From positions 146,227-210,226 of the forward strand of contig JH720369.1 in the NCBI GenBank assembly GCA_000231825.2: 64,000 nt of DNA. The letters are read 5' to 3'. How positions within the stretch are numbered: the stretch's first letter is position 1; each line of letters starts with the position of its first letter. The notes beneath the pieces were generated by a model. It was not told where the DNA came from. It worked only from the letters and a program-made list of their open reading frames with translations, and made no database searches. The translations under genes were made by a program, and so were the position numbers. Positions 27,464 through 38,840 of the stretch are shown one piece after another. The DNA is from Tetrahymena elliotti 4EA (lineage: Eukaryota > Ciliophora > Oligohymenophorea > Hymenostomatida > Tetrahymenidae).

Positions 27464-28501
27464 TTACTTTTTTTGATTAATTAGTAAGTTATTTAGTCAA
27501 TTAAAATATCTAAATATTTATTTACTTTTATTTGATTGAACGATCAAAAATCTTATGATATATTTAAATTGTATTCTATATCATAATAATTGATTGCTAT
27601 ATTAATGGTTTCAATCATCATCTTAACTGTAAATATACATATATCATACAACATAAAATTCGAGATATGTTCTTTTTAACATATTATGTATTTTAACTCA
27701 AAATTAAATTTTTAATTACATTTCACTAGTTGCTTAAATAAATGTCTATTATGTTTATTACATCTGTAAATCATACATTAATGTTAAATATAATAAAAAC
27801 CCTTATTTCAAAATATATTCACTATTCAATAAAACAGTTTATAAAAATAAGAAATGAGATTTGTTTGTTTTAAAGTTTTATTTACTAATTCTTGAAAAAT
27901 TCCATAATAGAAAAAATTAAGAATTTTTAAGAAAATATTATTTGAAAACAAATTCAATAGACTTCAAATTAGAGACATTTAAGAGGACTAAACAAAAATA
28001 AATAGTTAAATCAATATCTAAAAATTTATTAAAATAGTAAAATTATCTATTATGAACAGAAAGAAATCTTTAAAATCATTAGCATTATTACAGGTTGACA
28101 CTGTAATTCCATTTGAAATTTAATAAATTTATTAAATAATTCAAAGATGAGAAAAAAAATACACTCTTACTTAACATTATGAAACAAATTTTAAAAGAGA
28201 AGGATGCTTAAGAGTTTTAAGAAAATTAAAATAACTCCACAAAAAAGATATAAATAGAATTGAAATAAAAATTCTACTTATTTTAAGGAAAAATTAAGTT
28301 TAATACTTAGGCATACATAATCTGATCGATCAATACAAGAATGCTAAAATTTTTATTAAATATTTAATTAAATTGTCCATTTGTATGATTTAATAAACTA
28401 AAAATTTATTTATTTATTTTGTAAAAGATTTTAAAATTCAAGATAATATCCAATAATTATTAAGAAAATAAAGAGGAGATTGCCAATTAAATACTATGTG
28501 A

Positions 28502-28837
28502 AAATAAATAAATTTTCAATCAGAAAATATACTTATCATATTTGGTTCAAATTTTAGTTATTAGTTCACTGAACAAAATAATTTAAGCTTTATTGTGTTA
28601 AGCTAGGACATCCAAGGAATCACAGTCACAAACAAATTCAGCTCAACTATCTAAGAATTCAATGAAAGCTCATTCACATTGGTTATTTATTCTGATCCTA
28701 GAGTTAACCAAGGAGCTACTGACTATAACTTATAATATGAAATCACTTTAAGTAAATAATTTTACAAATATTTAGGAAATTCATCTCTTAAAATTTCTTA
28801 TTATGTTATTAAATCTTAAAATTTGAGCTTTATCTGA
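28502..28837 (+). pseudogene. Orphan coding-like fragment
   Basis: An open stretch between two TGAs with ordinary amino-acid composition (SFIVLSQDIQGITVTNKF, FTLVIYSDPRVNQGATDYN), unlike the surrounding homopolymer-rich DNA. No ATG in frame, so it is either an internal exon of an unresolved gene or a remnant. It has the look of an extracellular beta-rich protein, but no family was recognised. Confidence 0.35.
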
Positions 28838-29224
28838 AATTTTGAGTTAAAATGGTTACTAAAATAAATACTTCGGTAATTAAAAACGCGTGTAATAAGT
28901 AGAAAATACTTGAAAAATTAGAAATCAAGAAACTAAAATGCTTTGAAAAAATCATAAATTAAAAAAGATAAACATAAATTCAAGCTGTTATTATGAGAAA
29001 TTTACTTTAACAAATAAAAAATAAATATTGTGCAAATGTTTGGGAATAATAATTGCTTAAAAATGTTAGCTAAATATATCTATCATTCATTTTAAATTTT
29101 TAAATTAAAACATTTCAATGAGTTTACAATAAACAATTCTTGCTAAAATATTTATTTATTAGGAAAAAGATACAAAAAATTAAAGAAAATATAACATAAG
29201 ATTCTAATTAAATTAAATTCTGAA

Positions 29225-29386
29225 ATGAAAATATAAAGAAATCAGAAAGAAGAATATGAAGAATTAATGGAGTGTCATAAGGAAATTTTCTGTAATGAAA
29301 ATGTAAAGTAAAAATTCTACAAATGTTAAGTAGAATTTGAAAAGAACAAAATGGGAAGGAAGGTAAATGTAAAAAAGTATATTTGA
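29225..29386 (+). CDS. Short charged ORF, possible exon
   Basis: 53 codons from ATG to TGA, with Glu/Lys-rich sequence (QKEEYEELMECHKEIFCNE) containing four Cys. It could be a micro-gene or the last exon of the fragment at 28502. No family recognised. Confidence 0.3.
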
Positions 29387-29731
29387 ATTGATTTAAAAGA
29401 AAAATAAGTATTCTTTTATAAAAGATATTTTATTTCGAATGGAAGATTAAAAGAAAGTGTTTACAGATTTATAGATGTTATTTAGTATACAGTTTTGATA
29501 TTATGTTTAAATTAATAAATAAGAAAATTTTTTATCTTTTAATTTATAAAGTGTTTGTTTGTTTGTTTTGTTTTATTTTAATTATTTATTTTGAGTTAGG
29601 TTGTTGTTAAGAAGGAAACTCAGACAGATGGTTATTATTTTAAATTAAAAACTAACTAACTCACTCTCTTTATAAGCAATTACTTATTTGTATGCTTTTT
29701 TTTGAAATTTTTTGTTATTTGAATTGATCGA

Positions 29732-31712
29732 TCACATGAATGCAATTCTTTCTTCATTGTATCCCATTTTCAAGAGAAGCTCGAATGCATGTTCCTTGAA
29801 GGGTCTAGGACCTTACATCATGATTACATAATTTTCTCTAGGACTAGGAAGTGTTTACATAACTGATTTTTCACAAATATTGCCAGTGAATCCATAGTAA
29901 TCAGGTTTGGCCTATTTTAAAGAATGGAAAATTTAGGATATGCCAAATGATGATTGAATAAAAATATAAAGAAATATAATATAAATTTACATTTTGCAAA
30001 ACAGTAGTGTACTTCATATTGTGTGCCAAAAAGAATCTTGTCATTTCGTCTAATAAGATTTCATCTTACTTTAATAGATATAAAATTAAGATTAGAAATT
30101 GTTTTTATTTCTGATGAGAATCAAAATAGGAAGTATTTTGATGTATGTTTATTAAAAAAATTGTATTTACTATTTTGTGATTGTGGAATAGAAGGTTTAA
30201 TTGTGTAGGATCACGAGATGAGATGACGCCTTAGATTAATTAAGAGAAAGTAGTAATAGCACTGTTGTGAGCTATTATACCGATTTTATCAAATCTCCCA
30301 GTTTAGAATTCAGATTTAAAACTAATCAAAAGAATAAATTTAATCTTTAGCATTTACTTAATTTAAATTTTTTACTTCTTCTTGTATGTTAAGTTTCCAA
30401 GGCCATGATAAATATATTAGGTGTAGGGGTCTTCAATGACTACTTTAGCTCCATCCTAATTAAAATAATTATATTAGATTAAATACTTTTTTTTAAAAAG
30501 GTGGGCATAATTTTAATTGATTTTTTCTGTTAGTGTATTAAAATCCACTAATTAGAGAAAGTGGGGTACGATTTTTGAAGTAATTGAGTTAATGATTAGT
30601 TAATAAATTACCCTCAATTAAAGCAATTAAGGAACCATTGGATTAGAGTTCTCATTGTAATTTGATTTGTCCAAGTCTTTGACAATACAATCAAAGTATC
30701 CTTTAGAAAAAGGATCACTCACTAAACTGTAATATCTTGAAATTTAGTTTGACTTCTAGGGATTGATGGTAAGTTTAACAGCTTATCCAACTTTTGTTCC
30801 TAAGTGTTAATCAGGGTTATCCAAGACTAATTTAAAAATAAATTTAATTAGAAATTTATTTTAGTCGTAATTATAGAAGTATTTACAGAAACGGAAATGA
30901 TAATGATCTTCATTTAGCTTGAATTTGCCAGCAAATTTAGCATTTATTTTCGAGTTTTGATGGTTCAAGGCACAGTCAAATTAGTTCAAGGTAACTATTT
31001 TAATTCAAAATTATATTAATTAAGTGTTTTATATCAAAAAAAAGATAATTTTATTCAATAAAATTTATTTTGTTAGCCAAATAACTTTTTTGTTTTTAGA
31101 GTTAAAATTTAGTAAAATAATTTTTTGTTGATATTCTGTATAACTAAATCTAGCTAAATCATTTAATTGGCTAACTAGAATTAACTAATTCATTCATTCA
31201 TGTTTTGTTTTGGCTTTGCTTTAAAGTAAAGCAGTGTTCTAATAACTATTAAATTACATAGATTTCTGATGGTTTAAATAGATCTGGACATTTTTAGAGT
31301 TTTTGAAAGGAATAGGTACTCAATTGTAATCTCACTTTATTAATATTGTTAAATATTTGGGTTTAAGTGTTTCTTTTGTAAGAAGAATTTTGATAATTTT
31401 AATGCATAATTAAATATTATAAAGTTATATTTACTTTGATTCTTTCATTTAAAGATAGACACACACTATTGGTTGATTAATAACTAAATTAAATTACAAA
31501 TTTTCATTGGATATTTTCCTTACTAAATAAATTCTTTTACATCAATTTTCCTATCCAGATATATAGAATAAATAAAGAATATTTTCTAATTGATATCAAC
31601 CTGAGAATTATTCCTAAATCAATTTTATCACTTATTTATGGAGGTTGTTGATATACATGTTTTCATCCCTAATTTCATATTCCTAAATAAAATTTATAAA
31701 TTCGTCTCTCAT
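29732..31712 (-). CDS. Cytochrome b5 reductase-like flavoprotein, NADH motifs lost
   Basis: Exons 31601-31712, 30612-30994, 30376-30455, 30171-30321, 29991-30068 and 29732-29911 join in frame to 327 aa, near the family's ~300. Cytochrome b5 reductases pass electrons from NADH via FAD to cytochrome b5. The FAD half is recognisable: HYHFRF, LDNPDQHLGTKVGQAVKL, and the flavin motif RYYSLVSD followed by GYFDCIVK. The NADH half keeps its outline (QDEILLDEM, GFTGNICEKSVMQTLPSP). However, the GGTGITP loop reads AHNSAITTF and the CGPPxM motif reads QGPRPF. The start is uncertain; a hydrophobic stretch lies in frame upstream of the chosen ATG and could be a membrane anchor. It may bind flavin without using NADH. 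Confidence 0.8.
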
Positions 31713-32936
31713 AAATTTCTAATTTAAAGTGACTTTCAAAGCAAATTCTACAATTTTCACTATTATACTCAAAAACCCCCATTTTAAAAGCTCAAAAAAC
31801 TCACAATAGAATACTCGAAGCAGGTGATTTTTATTTTTTTGTATAAATATTCAAATAATTACTTACATTTATAGAGTAATATATGATTGAAAAAACTAAG
31901 ATAATATAAAAAGTAATAATAAATTTAAAGTATCTAGGCCTAATTTATCTTTAAAAATCAAATACTACTTAAAATATGTTAAGAAAATTTTAATGATCAA
32001 AAATTATTTATTTTTCTTGTAAAACTTTCATAAATGCTGAAAAATTGTTTTTAAATTTTAGTTTACTTTGAAAAGTGTTAGATATTTGCTTTTAGAATGA
32101 TTTTTGAGTTACTCAGTTATAGTAAATAGATAAATTTATTTAAATTAATGCATCATATCTAGTATATATTTAATAAGTTAGATAGTAAACAATGTGCGTA
32201 ATATAATATAATTTGAATTTATTGTATTGTATTGTAAAAGAATTATAGTTACAACTAATAAAAAGACAAAACAGAAATGTAAAGAAATACGTAATTAAAA
32301 AAGAAAACAATTGTAACTATTTATTTTCCCTCTATTGAATCTTTTCTCAAACATCCAAAAGAGACACAGTTATTTTATGAAGAATGGCGAATAAATCTTA
32401 ATTTTAGCTAGATTTTTTTGAAAAATACCCTTTTTAAGATAGAATAAGGAGTATAAATTATGCAAGAATTTTAAAATTAATAAGCCTCAATCTTTACATC
32501 TTCTTATTCTTTTATAATTTTTTTAATTAAATTTGAGGAAGTAGAGCAATTTCTTATGCAAAATAGATCTACGTTCATCATTCAGAGTATTTTTTAAATT
32601 TGACCTTTCATTCAATTAACTATAAGCTTTAAGTTTTTATTTTTCTTTTCAATAAAATGTTTAAATTAAAAATAGAAATTTTATTTTTTTAAATTCTTTT
32701 AAAAAATTGAAAAAAGAGACAAAAAACCAACAAACAAACATTCATTCATTTTTATTTTCCTAAATCAATCAACCATTCAAGTGAATTTCTTTCTTTATTA
32801 ATTTATTTTAATTATTTAAACTACATTCTTTACCATAAACATCATAGATAGTTTGCTTTCTTTTGTAACAATAAATTAGTAGAATTTAATTTTAACAATA
32901 TTAGAAATACAGAGTTTATTATTATTTTTTTTTAAC
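31713..32936. other. AT-rich spacer between divergent genes
   Basis: About 1.2 kb between the reductase-like gene (minus) and the next gene (plus). Its first ~100 bases may belong to the reductase N-terminus. Short A/T tracts and ATTGTATTGTATTG near 32221-32235 are the only structure noted. Confidence 0.45.
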
Positions 32937-35233
32937 ATGGCTAGTCTTATACACTCGAGAAAAAAGATTCTTTCTAATTTTTAACTGAAAGAGTGTCAAA
33001 CTAAATATAAATAATCAGATCCTGATAGTTTGTCTACGTCATTCTTTCCTTTAACTTCTCTTAAAATAGATAATAATGGCATGATTACTGGAGTAAACTA
33101 CACAAAGTAATAGAGATAGCAAGAAAGAAAAGACTTATAACCCTTGGCTAAGAAATAAATAACTGATAATAGCAACTCATATTCAAGAAGAAAATAAAGC
33201 TATTTCGAAGAGTCAACAATTCAGCAGTCTGATTTAATTCTTAAAAAATCCATCAGTCAATTAAACATAAGCAAAATATAGAGAACATTAGAAGAAAGCT
33301 TTTTGTCACCACGCATATCAAATGAGCAGTCTAGTAGTTATCCCAGTCCTATCTTAGAAGGTATAAAAGATAAAATTTTAGAAAGTTAAAGTCTAGATGA
33401 TTAATGTGAAGATATTAATAATTTATCTGCCATTCCTTCTTTAAATAAGGAATAATAAAACAAGTAAGTTCTACCTAAAATTCTAAACTATAAAGACTTT
33501 TTATCATTGAAGAAGGCTAGGAAAGAAAAATTTTAGTTTAACGATTAAGAAATAAACCAAACAAGTATAAGTAAAATCAGTCATATTTCATACAAGGATT
33601 CCATGCCTTCCATCAATCAGAAAGGGGTGAACAGAAATGACAACAATATAAAAGACCATTAAAATGATTACTTTTATAAAAATGAGGAATCATTAGATAA
33701 CTTAGATTTACTTAAAAATTATATGCTAAAGCAGCCTATTAATAACAGCTATAACATTTTACCTATAATTTCTTAAAATCAATATTATACCAATTCAGAG
33801 TTAGCATTGATGAAGAGTAATGATTCTAAAAAAAAGCTTTTCCAAAAAAAGAATGAAAGAGTCCAAAATCAAATTAAAAAGATAACAAATAATCAAAATG
33901 ATTTCCTTATTGATCAGTATTTGATCAAATTAAATCAATAAAACTAGTCAAGTGATTAATAATCTAAAGATATTGGCAATTTTTTTAAAAACATTGAAAA
34001 TAATAAAAGGAAAGATGAAGATGAATCATCAAGAAAACTTTAAAACTCAAAACCTAAAATAGTTAATAGAGTTAGCATCATCCAAACATACAATGATAGT
34101 AAAATCTTCAATATGTTTTAAAATATTCTCTTTTTAAATTGTATTCTTTTTTTCAGGCTGATACATTACCACTCACTCATTCACATACCCAATAAATTTT
34201 TATTTTAAAAATACCTCAATGAAACCCTTAATTTTTACTTTGAAGTGCTTATATAATATTTCCCAAGCAAATCCAACTAAATAAAGGCACTTATAATCCA
34301 ATAAATATATTTTAATCATTCATATACCCAATGAATTTCTAGCATAAAAACTTTGATTTTTAGTTTGAAGCATTTATGTGATATTTCTTGAAATAAATCC
34401 AAATAAATATACAATACCCAATTTAATCCATTATTAATCATTCACACATATGCTTCCAAATAGTTATTTGAAATGTATGAAAATATTCATGAAAGTTTTC
34501 ATCATTCTTTTGAATATTTTTCTTTGGGATAGGAAAAATTTATTTTGAATAAATAATAGTGGATGATGATGACAAAGATAAGGTTAAAAGAATTTATCAT
34601 GGGATTTCTGAAATAATAAAATATATTTAGAAGCTGAACAATTCTGGCTAGGATAGAAATTACAATATAAAAATATTTAAAAAGCTCATTCATTAAAAGA
34701 AATGTTTGAGTCAGCTTTTTTTAAATGAAGCAGAGAATGATTTTGTAAACCCTTTGACCCTAGATTAATTAGAGAAAAAAATAATATTTAAAGAGCAGAG
34801 TGTTATAAATTAATAAATCACTGTAGAAAATAAATACAATCTAGCATTACTCAAAGATATTGAAGATTTAGCAGTAAGATTTAAATAATACTTCTTGGAT
34901 TAAAAAATATTGGCTATTGATCAAATAGAAGAAAATATTGTTAAAGAATAGAAAATTGTTTTAAACAAGGCTTAAAAATTAGAATTTTAAAACAGACTTG
35001 AACCAAGCTTTTTCGCTTACAATTGTATCAAAAAACTATCAAGTGAGAGTATTTCTATGCTCTAAAAGAATGATATCACTTCTTCTATTAATGAAGCCAT
35101 AAAAGGTGATCACTCTATCACTAAATACTTCAAAGAAGGAAATATATAAATGTACAATAATATATCTAGAAATATTACACAACTACACAGAAAACTTGTA
35201 GAATCTCGTAGGAATATTTTTTTCTTTAAATGA
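32937..35233 (+). CDS. Uncharacterised basic, low-complexity protein
   Basis: The ATG at 32937 opens a long Ser/Asn/Lys/Gln-rich frame to about 34110 (begins MASLIHSRKKILSNF). A second coding block, about 34530-35233, follows a 3' splice-like ATAG and ends at TGA. It is helical and charged (DDDDKDKVKRIYHG, then LLKDIEDLAVRFKQYFLDQK). The two blocks are probably exons of one gene separated by an intron of about 400 bases that contains degenerate tandem repeats. The donor is not resolved (GT candidates near 34097 and 34140). No family recognised. Confidence 0.6.
34177..34450 (+). repeat. Degenerate ~130-bp tandem repeat, likely intronic
   Basis: Units starting TCATTCAcATACCCAAT lie at 34177 and 34316, and a partial one at 34438. 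They share the TTTTTAcTTTGAAGtgcTTA and AAATCCAAcTAAATA blocks. Unit lengths are about 139 and 122 bases. Confidence 0.6.
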
Positions 35234-35875
35234 ATTTTTAAAACCAGCAAACATTATTCCAAAAAATCGCATAAATTTTAATTAATCTATGTATTTTACA
35301 CTTTTAATTTATCTTGTTACAATTTTAAATAATTTATAACTAGGTTAGTTAATATTTTTTCAAAACAACTTCTCAAGTTAAACAATATGAAAATTATTTT
35401 TATTATTTCTCTTAAAGAAAATCAACTCAATCCAAAATTATCATTTTAATTAAATTAATATCACAATTGTTAATAAATTTAGTCTAAAAAATATAAAAAA
35501 ACAAGAAAAAGAACATAAAAAGTATGAGAAAAAGGAAGATTTAATATATTTTATTTATCTAAAAGTATTTATGTGTTAATAACAAATTTAAAATATGTTA
35601 TCTAGTATTTATTATTCAACCTACAGCATAATTCTTTTTTTAAAAATTAATGTTTGTTCTTTAAAAAAATTCATAAAACTTTTCAAGCATGCTATCAAAA
35701 GATTTTCTACATTGATTGAATAAAATTAAAAAATATGAGAAAAAGGAATAATTAATGTATTTTATTTTTATAAATTTAATATATGTTATTTAGCATTTGT
35801 TATTTAACCTACAACATACTTGATTTAAAAAAATGTGTTTGTTTTTCAAAAAAATTCATAAAGTTTTGTAAAGTA
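35234..35875. repeat. Spacer with two imperfect ~165-bp direct repeats
   Basis: The stretch from TATGAGAAAAAGGA to ATCAAAAGA occurs at about 35523-35703 and again at 35734-35883. The shared internal landmarks are TATGTTATcTAG, CAACCTACA and AAAAAATTCATAAA. The second copy has internal deletions. Confidence 0.6.
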
Positions 35876-36373
35876 TCAAAAGATAATATACATTTATGAA
35901 AATGAAATAAATTTTGATATAATTTATCCTTTTTTCATTAATAGATTGATAGAAATTTTGAATTTTAACTCAATCAGCTTCAAAGAAAAAGATTTATTTA
36001 TTAATTAAAAAAAATTGATTTTCTCCCTGACCAGGAAGGTATCAAATTAATTTTGTTTTGAAGAAAAAAAATAATTAATTTCTTTTCCTTAAATTAATTA
36101 ATTTGAATTTTTTTAGAGGAAAAAGGCATGAAAAAATATTTTCGCAACTAAGCGCTAAACCATATAATATGATTTTTCTTAATACGTTAAGTTTTTGACA
36201 TCACAAATCCCAGTTGCGTGAATGCAGATTAAATTTTTAAATACAGCATCATCATCCATTAGCTGAAAATCTGCCCTGCCTTTTTGCTAAATGCAAATGT
36301 CATCTATTAATTAGTAAAATAATGATAGATAGACGACCAGATAAATCAAAATTTCCCCTCTTTTATTTAATAA
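35876..36373 (-). CDS. Weak ORF with one coding-like block
   Basis: Open between TGAs. Only the block near 36160-36310 looks like real protein (KGRADFQLMDDDAVFKNLIC, then IHATGICDVKNLTYQEK). Downstream it is low complexity and overlaps the direct repeats. It is in the same frame as the ORF at 36374, separated by a single TGA, so the two could be exons, or halves of a decayed gene. Confidence 0.3.
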
Positions 36374-36862
36374 TCATGAAATTTTTCTTATATATTGTTT
36401 AACTGATTGTTGATAAGAACCGCATTAAGCTTATTATTGTAATATCTATTCATGTTTAAGCTGTCGAAAGAGATTCATCAAATATATCCAATCCCAGGCA
36501 TAAGTTTTTTAATCTATAAAACGAAAAAGATATGAATAATAAGCTTAAAATTCAAAATCACTCTCAGAAAACATATATAAAATTCTCTCTTGATATATAA
36601 AAATATTTTTTTATTAGGCAATCAATTGAAGAGAAGCAACCAACAGATAGATAAAGTGGCTATTCAAAAGAAAGAAAAAAGAAAAAAAAAGATATTTTAA
36701 GATAAAATAAATTAAAAAAGCACCCAAAATAGCTAAAACATAGAAAAAGAAAGTGAGAAAATAAAAAAAACAAAAAATAAAACAATAAATAAGACAATAC
36801 ACAACAGACAAATAAAATAAATAATAATTAAATAAATTAAAAGAATATGATAGACCAACCAT
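36374..36862 (-). CDS. Weak ORF, hydrophobic N-terminal half
   Basis: 162 codons from ATG to TGA. The N-terminal ~85 residues are Phe/Leu/Tyr-rich, which in this DNA may just mean T-rich sequence. The C-terminal half (SDFEFQAYYSYLFRFIDQK, TYAWDWIYLMNLFRQLKHEQ) is less biased and more convincing. The plus strand over 36620-36840 is also open and Lys-rich, so the strand is not certain. Confidence 0.28.
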
Positions 36863-37142
36863 ACAACTTTAACTTTTAGATTGCCAATCTGATATTTATT
36901 TTTTAGCTTTTATTTGTAAATTTAAAATTTTTAGAAAATTAGAAAAAGGAATAATCAAATTTAAATTTGTTAAGAAATATAAATCAAAGTGAGTTTTATT
37001 TATTCATTAATAATTTTATTTATTTATAAAGTAATTAAAAAAAAATATATATTTATATACAATCAATAGAGAGGGTTTATATAGTAATAATATTTATTAA
37101 TAATATTTTCATTAATAGTCTTACAACATATTTTTAATTTAT

Positions 37143-37533
37143 TCACTTTCTGCAAGTAATGCTACTGATAGCCTATCGGTTGTTTCTTTTATCTTTTATT
37201 TTTAAATAAATATATAGATTTTAGTTTTTTGCTAAAAAAATTACTCTAAACACTGTTTATTCTGATTCTTACAACAACTTTTCATAATCTGTAAGCCTCT
37301 TTTTTAGATCTTAAACTAAGACTTTCTTTTATTTTATAATAGTTTCCTTTTGTGAAATTTCTGCATTTTTTTGATCAAGTAATTTTTTTTCATTATTATA
37401 TCTTTGGGATATATTTTCTCTTTCTGACTTTAGAGTTATAATAGCTTTTAGAAATAATTCAATAACATTAAAATCAATTTAATATTTATCAATGCATACT
37501 TTGCTTTAAATTTGCTAAAGAATCGTAATCCAT
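37143..37533 (-). CDS. Small coiled-coil protein
   Basis: Exons 37500-37533 and 37143-37444 give 111 aa; the 55-base intron has GTATG and AAAAG ends and contains in-frame TGAs. The protein is almost entirely Lys/Glu/Gln-rich helix (LKSERENISQRYNNEKKLLD, QDLKKRLTDYEKLLQESEQ), a likely coiled coil. No family recognised. The start is the only upstream ATG in frame. Confidence 0.62.
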
Positions 37534-38840
37534 CTCTCTTAATTTATAAAAAGTCCTATTAATAAAATCTAATTTTCTCACAAAAATGTGTAATTATCAA
37601 TCAATAATTTAAATAAAGATTTCAAATATAAATTAATAAATCTTAGATCCTACAAAGATTAATTAATGATCTTCTTTTATTATAAGAAATAAATTAAATC
37701 AATTAAATACTATCTATTTAGCAAACATCAACAACAAATTTTTCTTAAAATAATATTTTTGTAAATTTAATAACATTCAAAATATATTTTCTGACTAAAA
37801 ATGTTTTTATCTTAAATTTTAAATTAGATAATAAACACTCAAAAAGAATGAAATAAATAAAAAACAAAAAATAGAATTTTTTGTAAATTTTAAAAAATTA
37901 TTATTTTTTTATTAAATAATTTAAACATTTTTTTTATTAATTTATACTGCAATTAAGCAAATGCATCACACTATTTTATTTTTATTTATTCATATTATCA
38001 AACTTAAAGTCTGATGTATCTCATTTTTTTAAAATTCTTTTAAAATATAAAAAAAATTAAATTAAGCCCACATTTTAAGATTTAATAAATTATTTTTTTA
38101 TATTTAGTTTTATTGATTTGTTTTGATTTTAAAATAAAATAAAATATTCTTTTTTTCTTAGAAGAAAAATTTCTAAAACAAATTAATAAACAACTATGGA
38201 TAATATTAGGTAGATGCTCTTTTTTATTCAAATAAAAAACTAAATCAATTAATTAACAATAATTTTGTCAGACAGACTAAAAAAAATTTTAAAAGAGACA
38301 GCTTTAAGAAACTATTATTTGTGGTGATATTAACTTAAACTTTTTATTTTCAAATTTTTTCTTTCATTTTAAAAAAATCGATGATCATTTTTAGATTAAA
38401 CTTTTAATTGATTACTTGTTTCTTTTTGCTTATTTTATTTTGCGAAAATTGAAAAGTGAGAAGGTGGTTGTTTGTTCTTTAAAAATAGAATCAAAGAAAA
38501 TTATTTTAGAAAAAGCGAATTTTGAAGTGAAAAAGTAGAATTAATAAAGAATTGTAATACAGATGTAATGATATCAATTATATAATAAAAATATTATTAT
38601 GAATTATCTATATTCTATCGTTAATTTTAGAAGAAGATAACTTCAAGAAAATTATTAATGGTTGGTTGAATTATAATAATTTTTGTTAAATTTTATATTT
38701 TCTTGAAGTTATTTCAGGGTTTATCTTTTAATTTTAATATACTGGATGGATGGAATAGGTTTTAACTATCTAGCAAACAATTAATATCAAAAGTATTTAA
38801 TCAAAAATGAATGCCGTTTCAATAAATATTATGAAAGGTT
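37534..38840. other. AT-rich spacer with one strong hairpin
   Basis: No gene seen. It contains the 16-bp inverted repeat listed separately, close to the 3' end of the next minus-strand gene. Confidence 0.5.
38637..38712. repeat. Perfect 16-bp inverted repeat
   Basis: ATAACTTCAAGAAAAT at 38637-38652 is matched by its exact reverse complement at 38697-38712, across a 44-base loop. It lies about 130 bases past the stop of the 652-aa coiled-coil gene. Confidence 0.85.
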
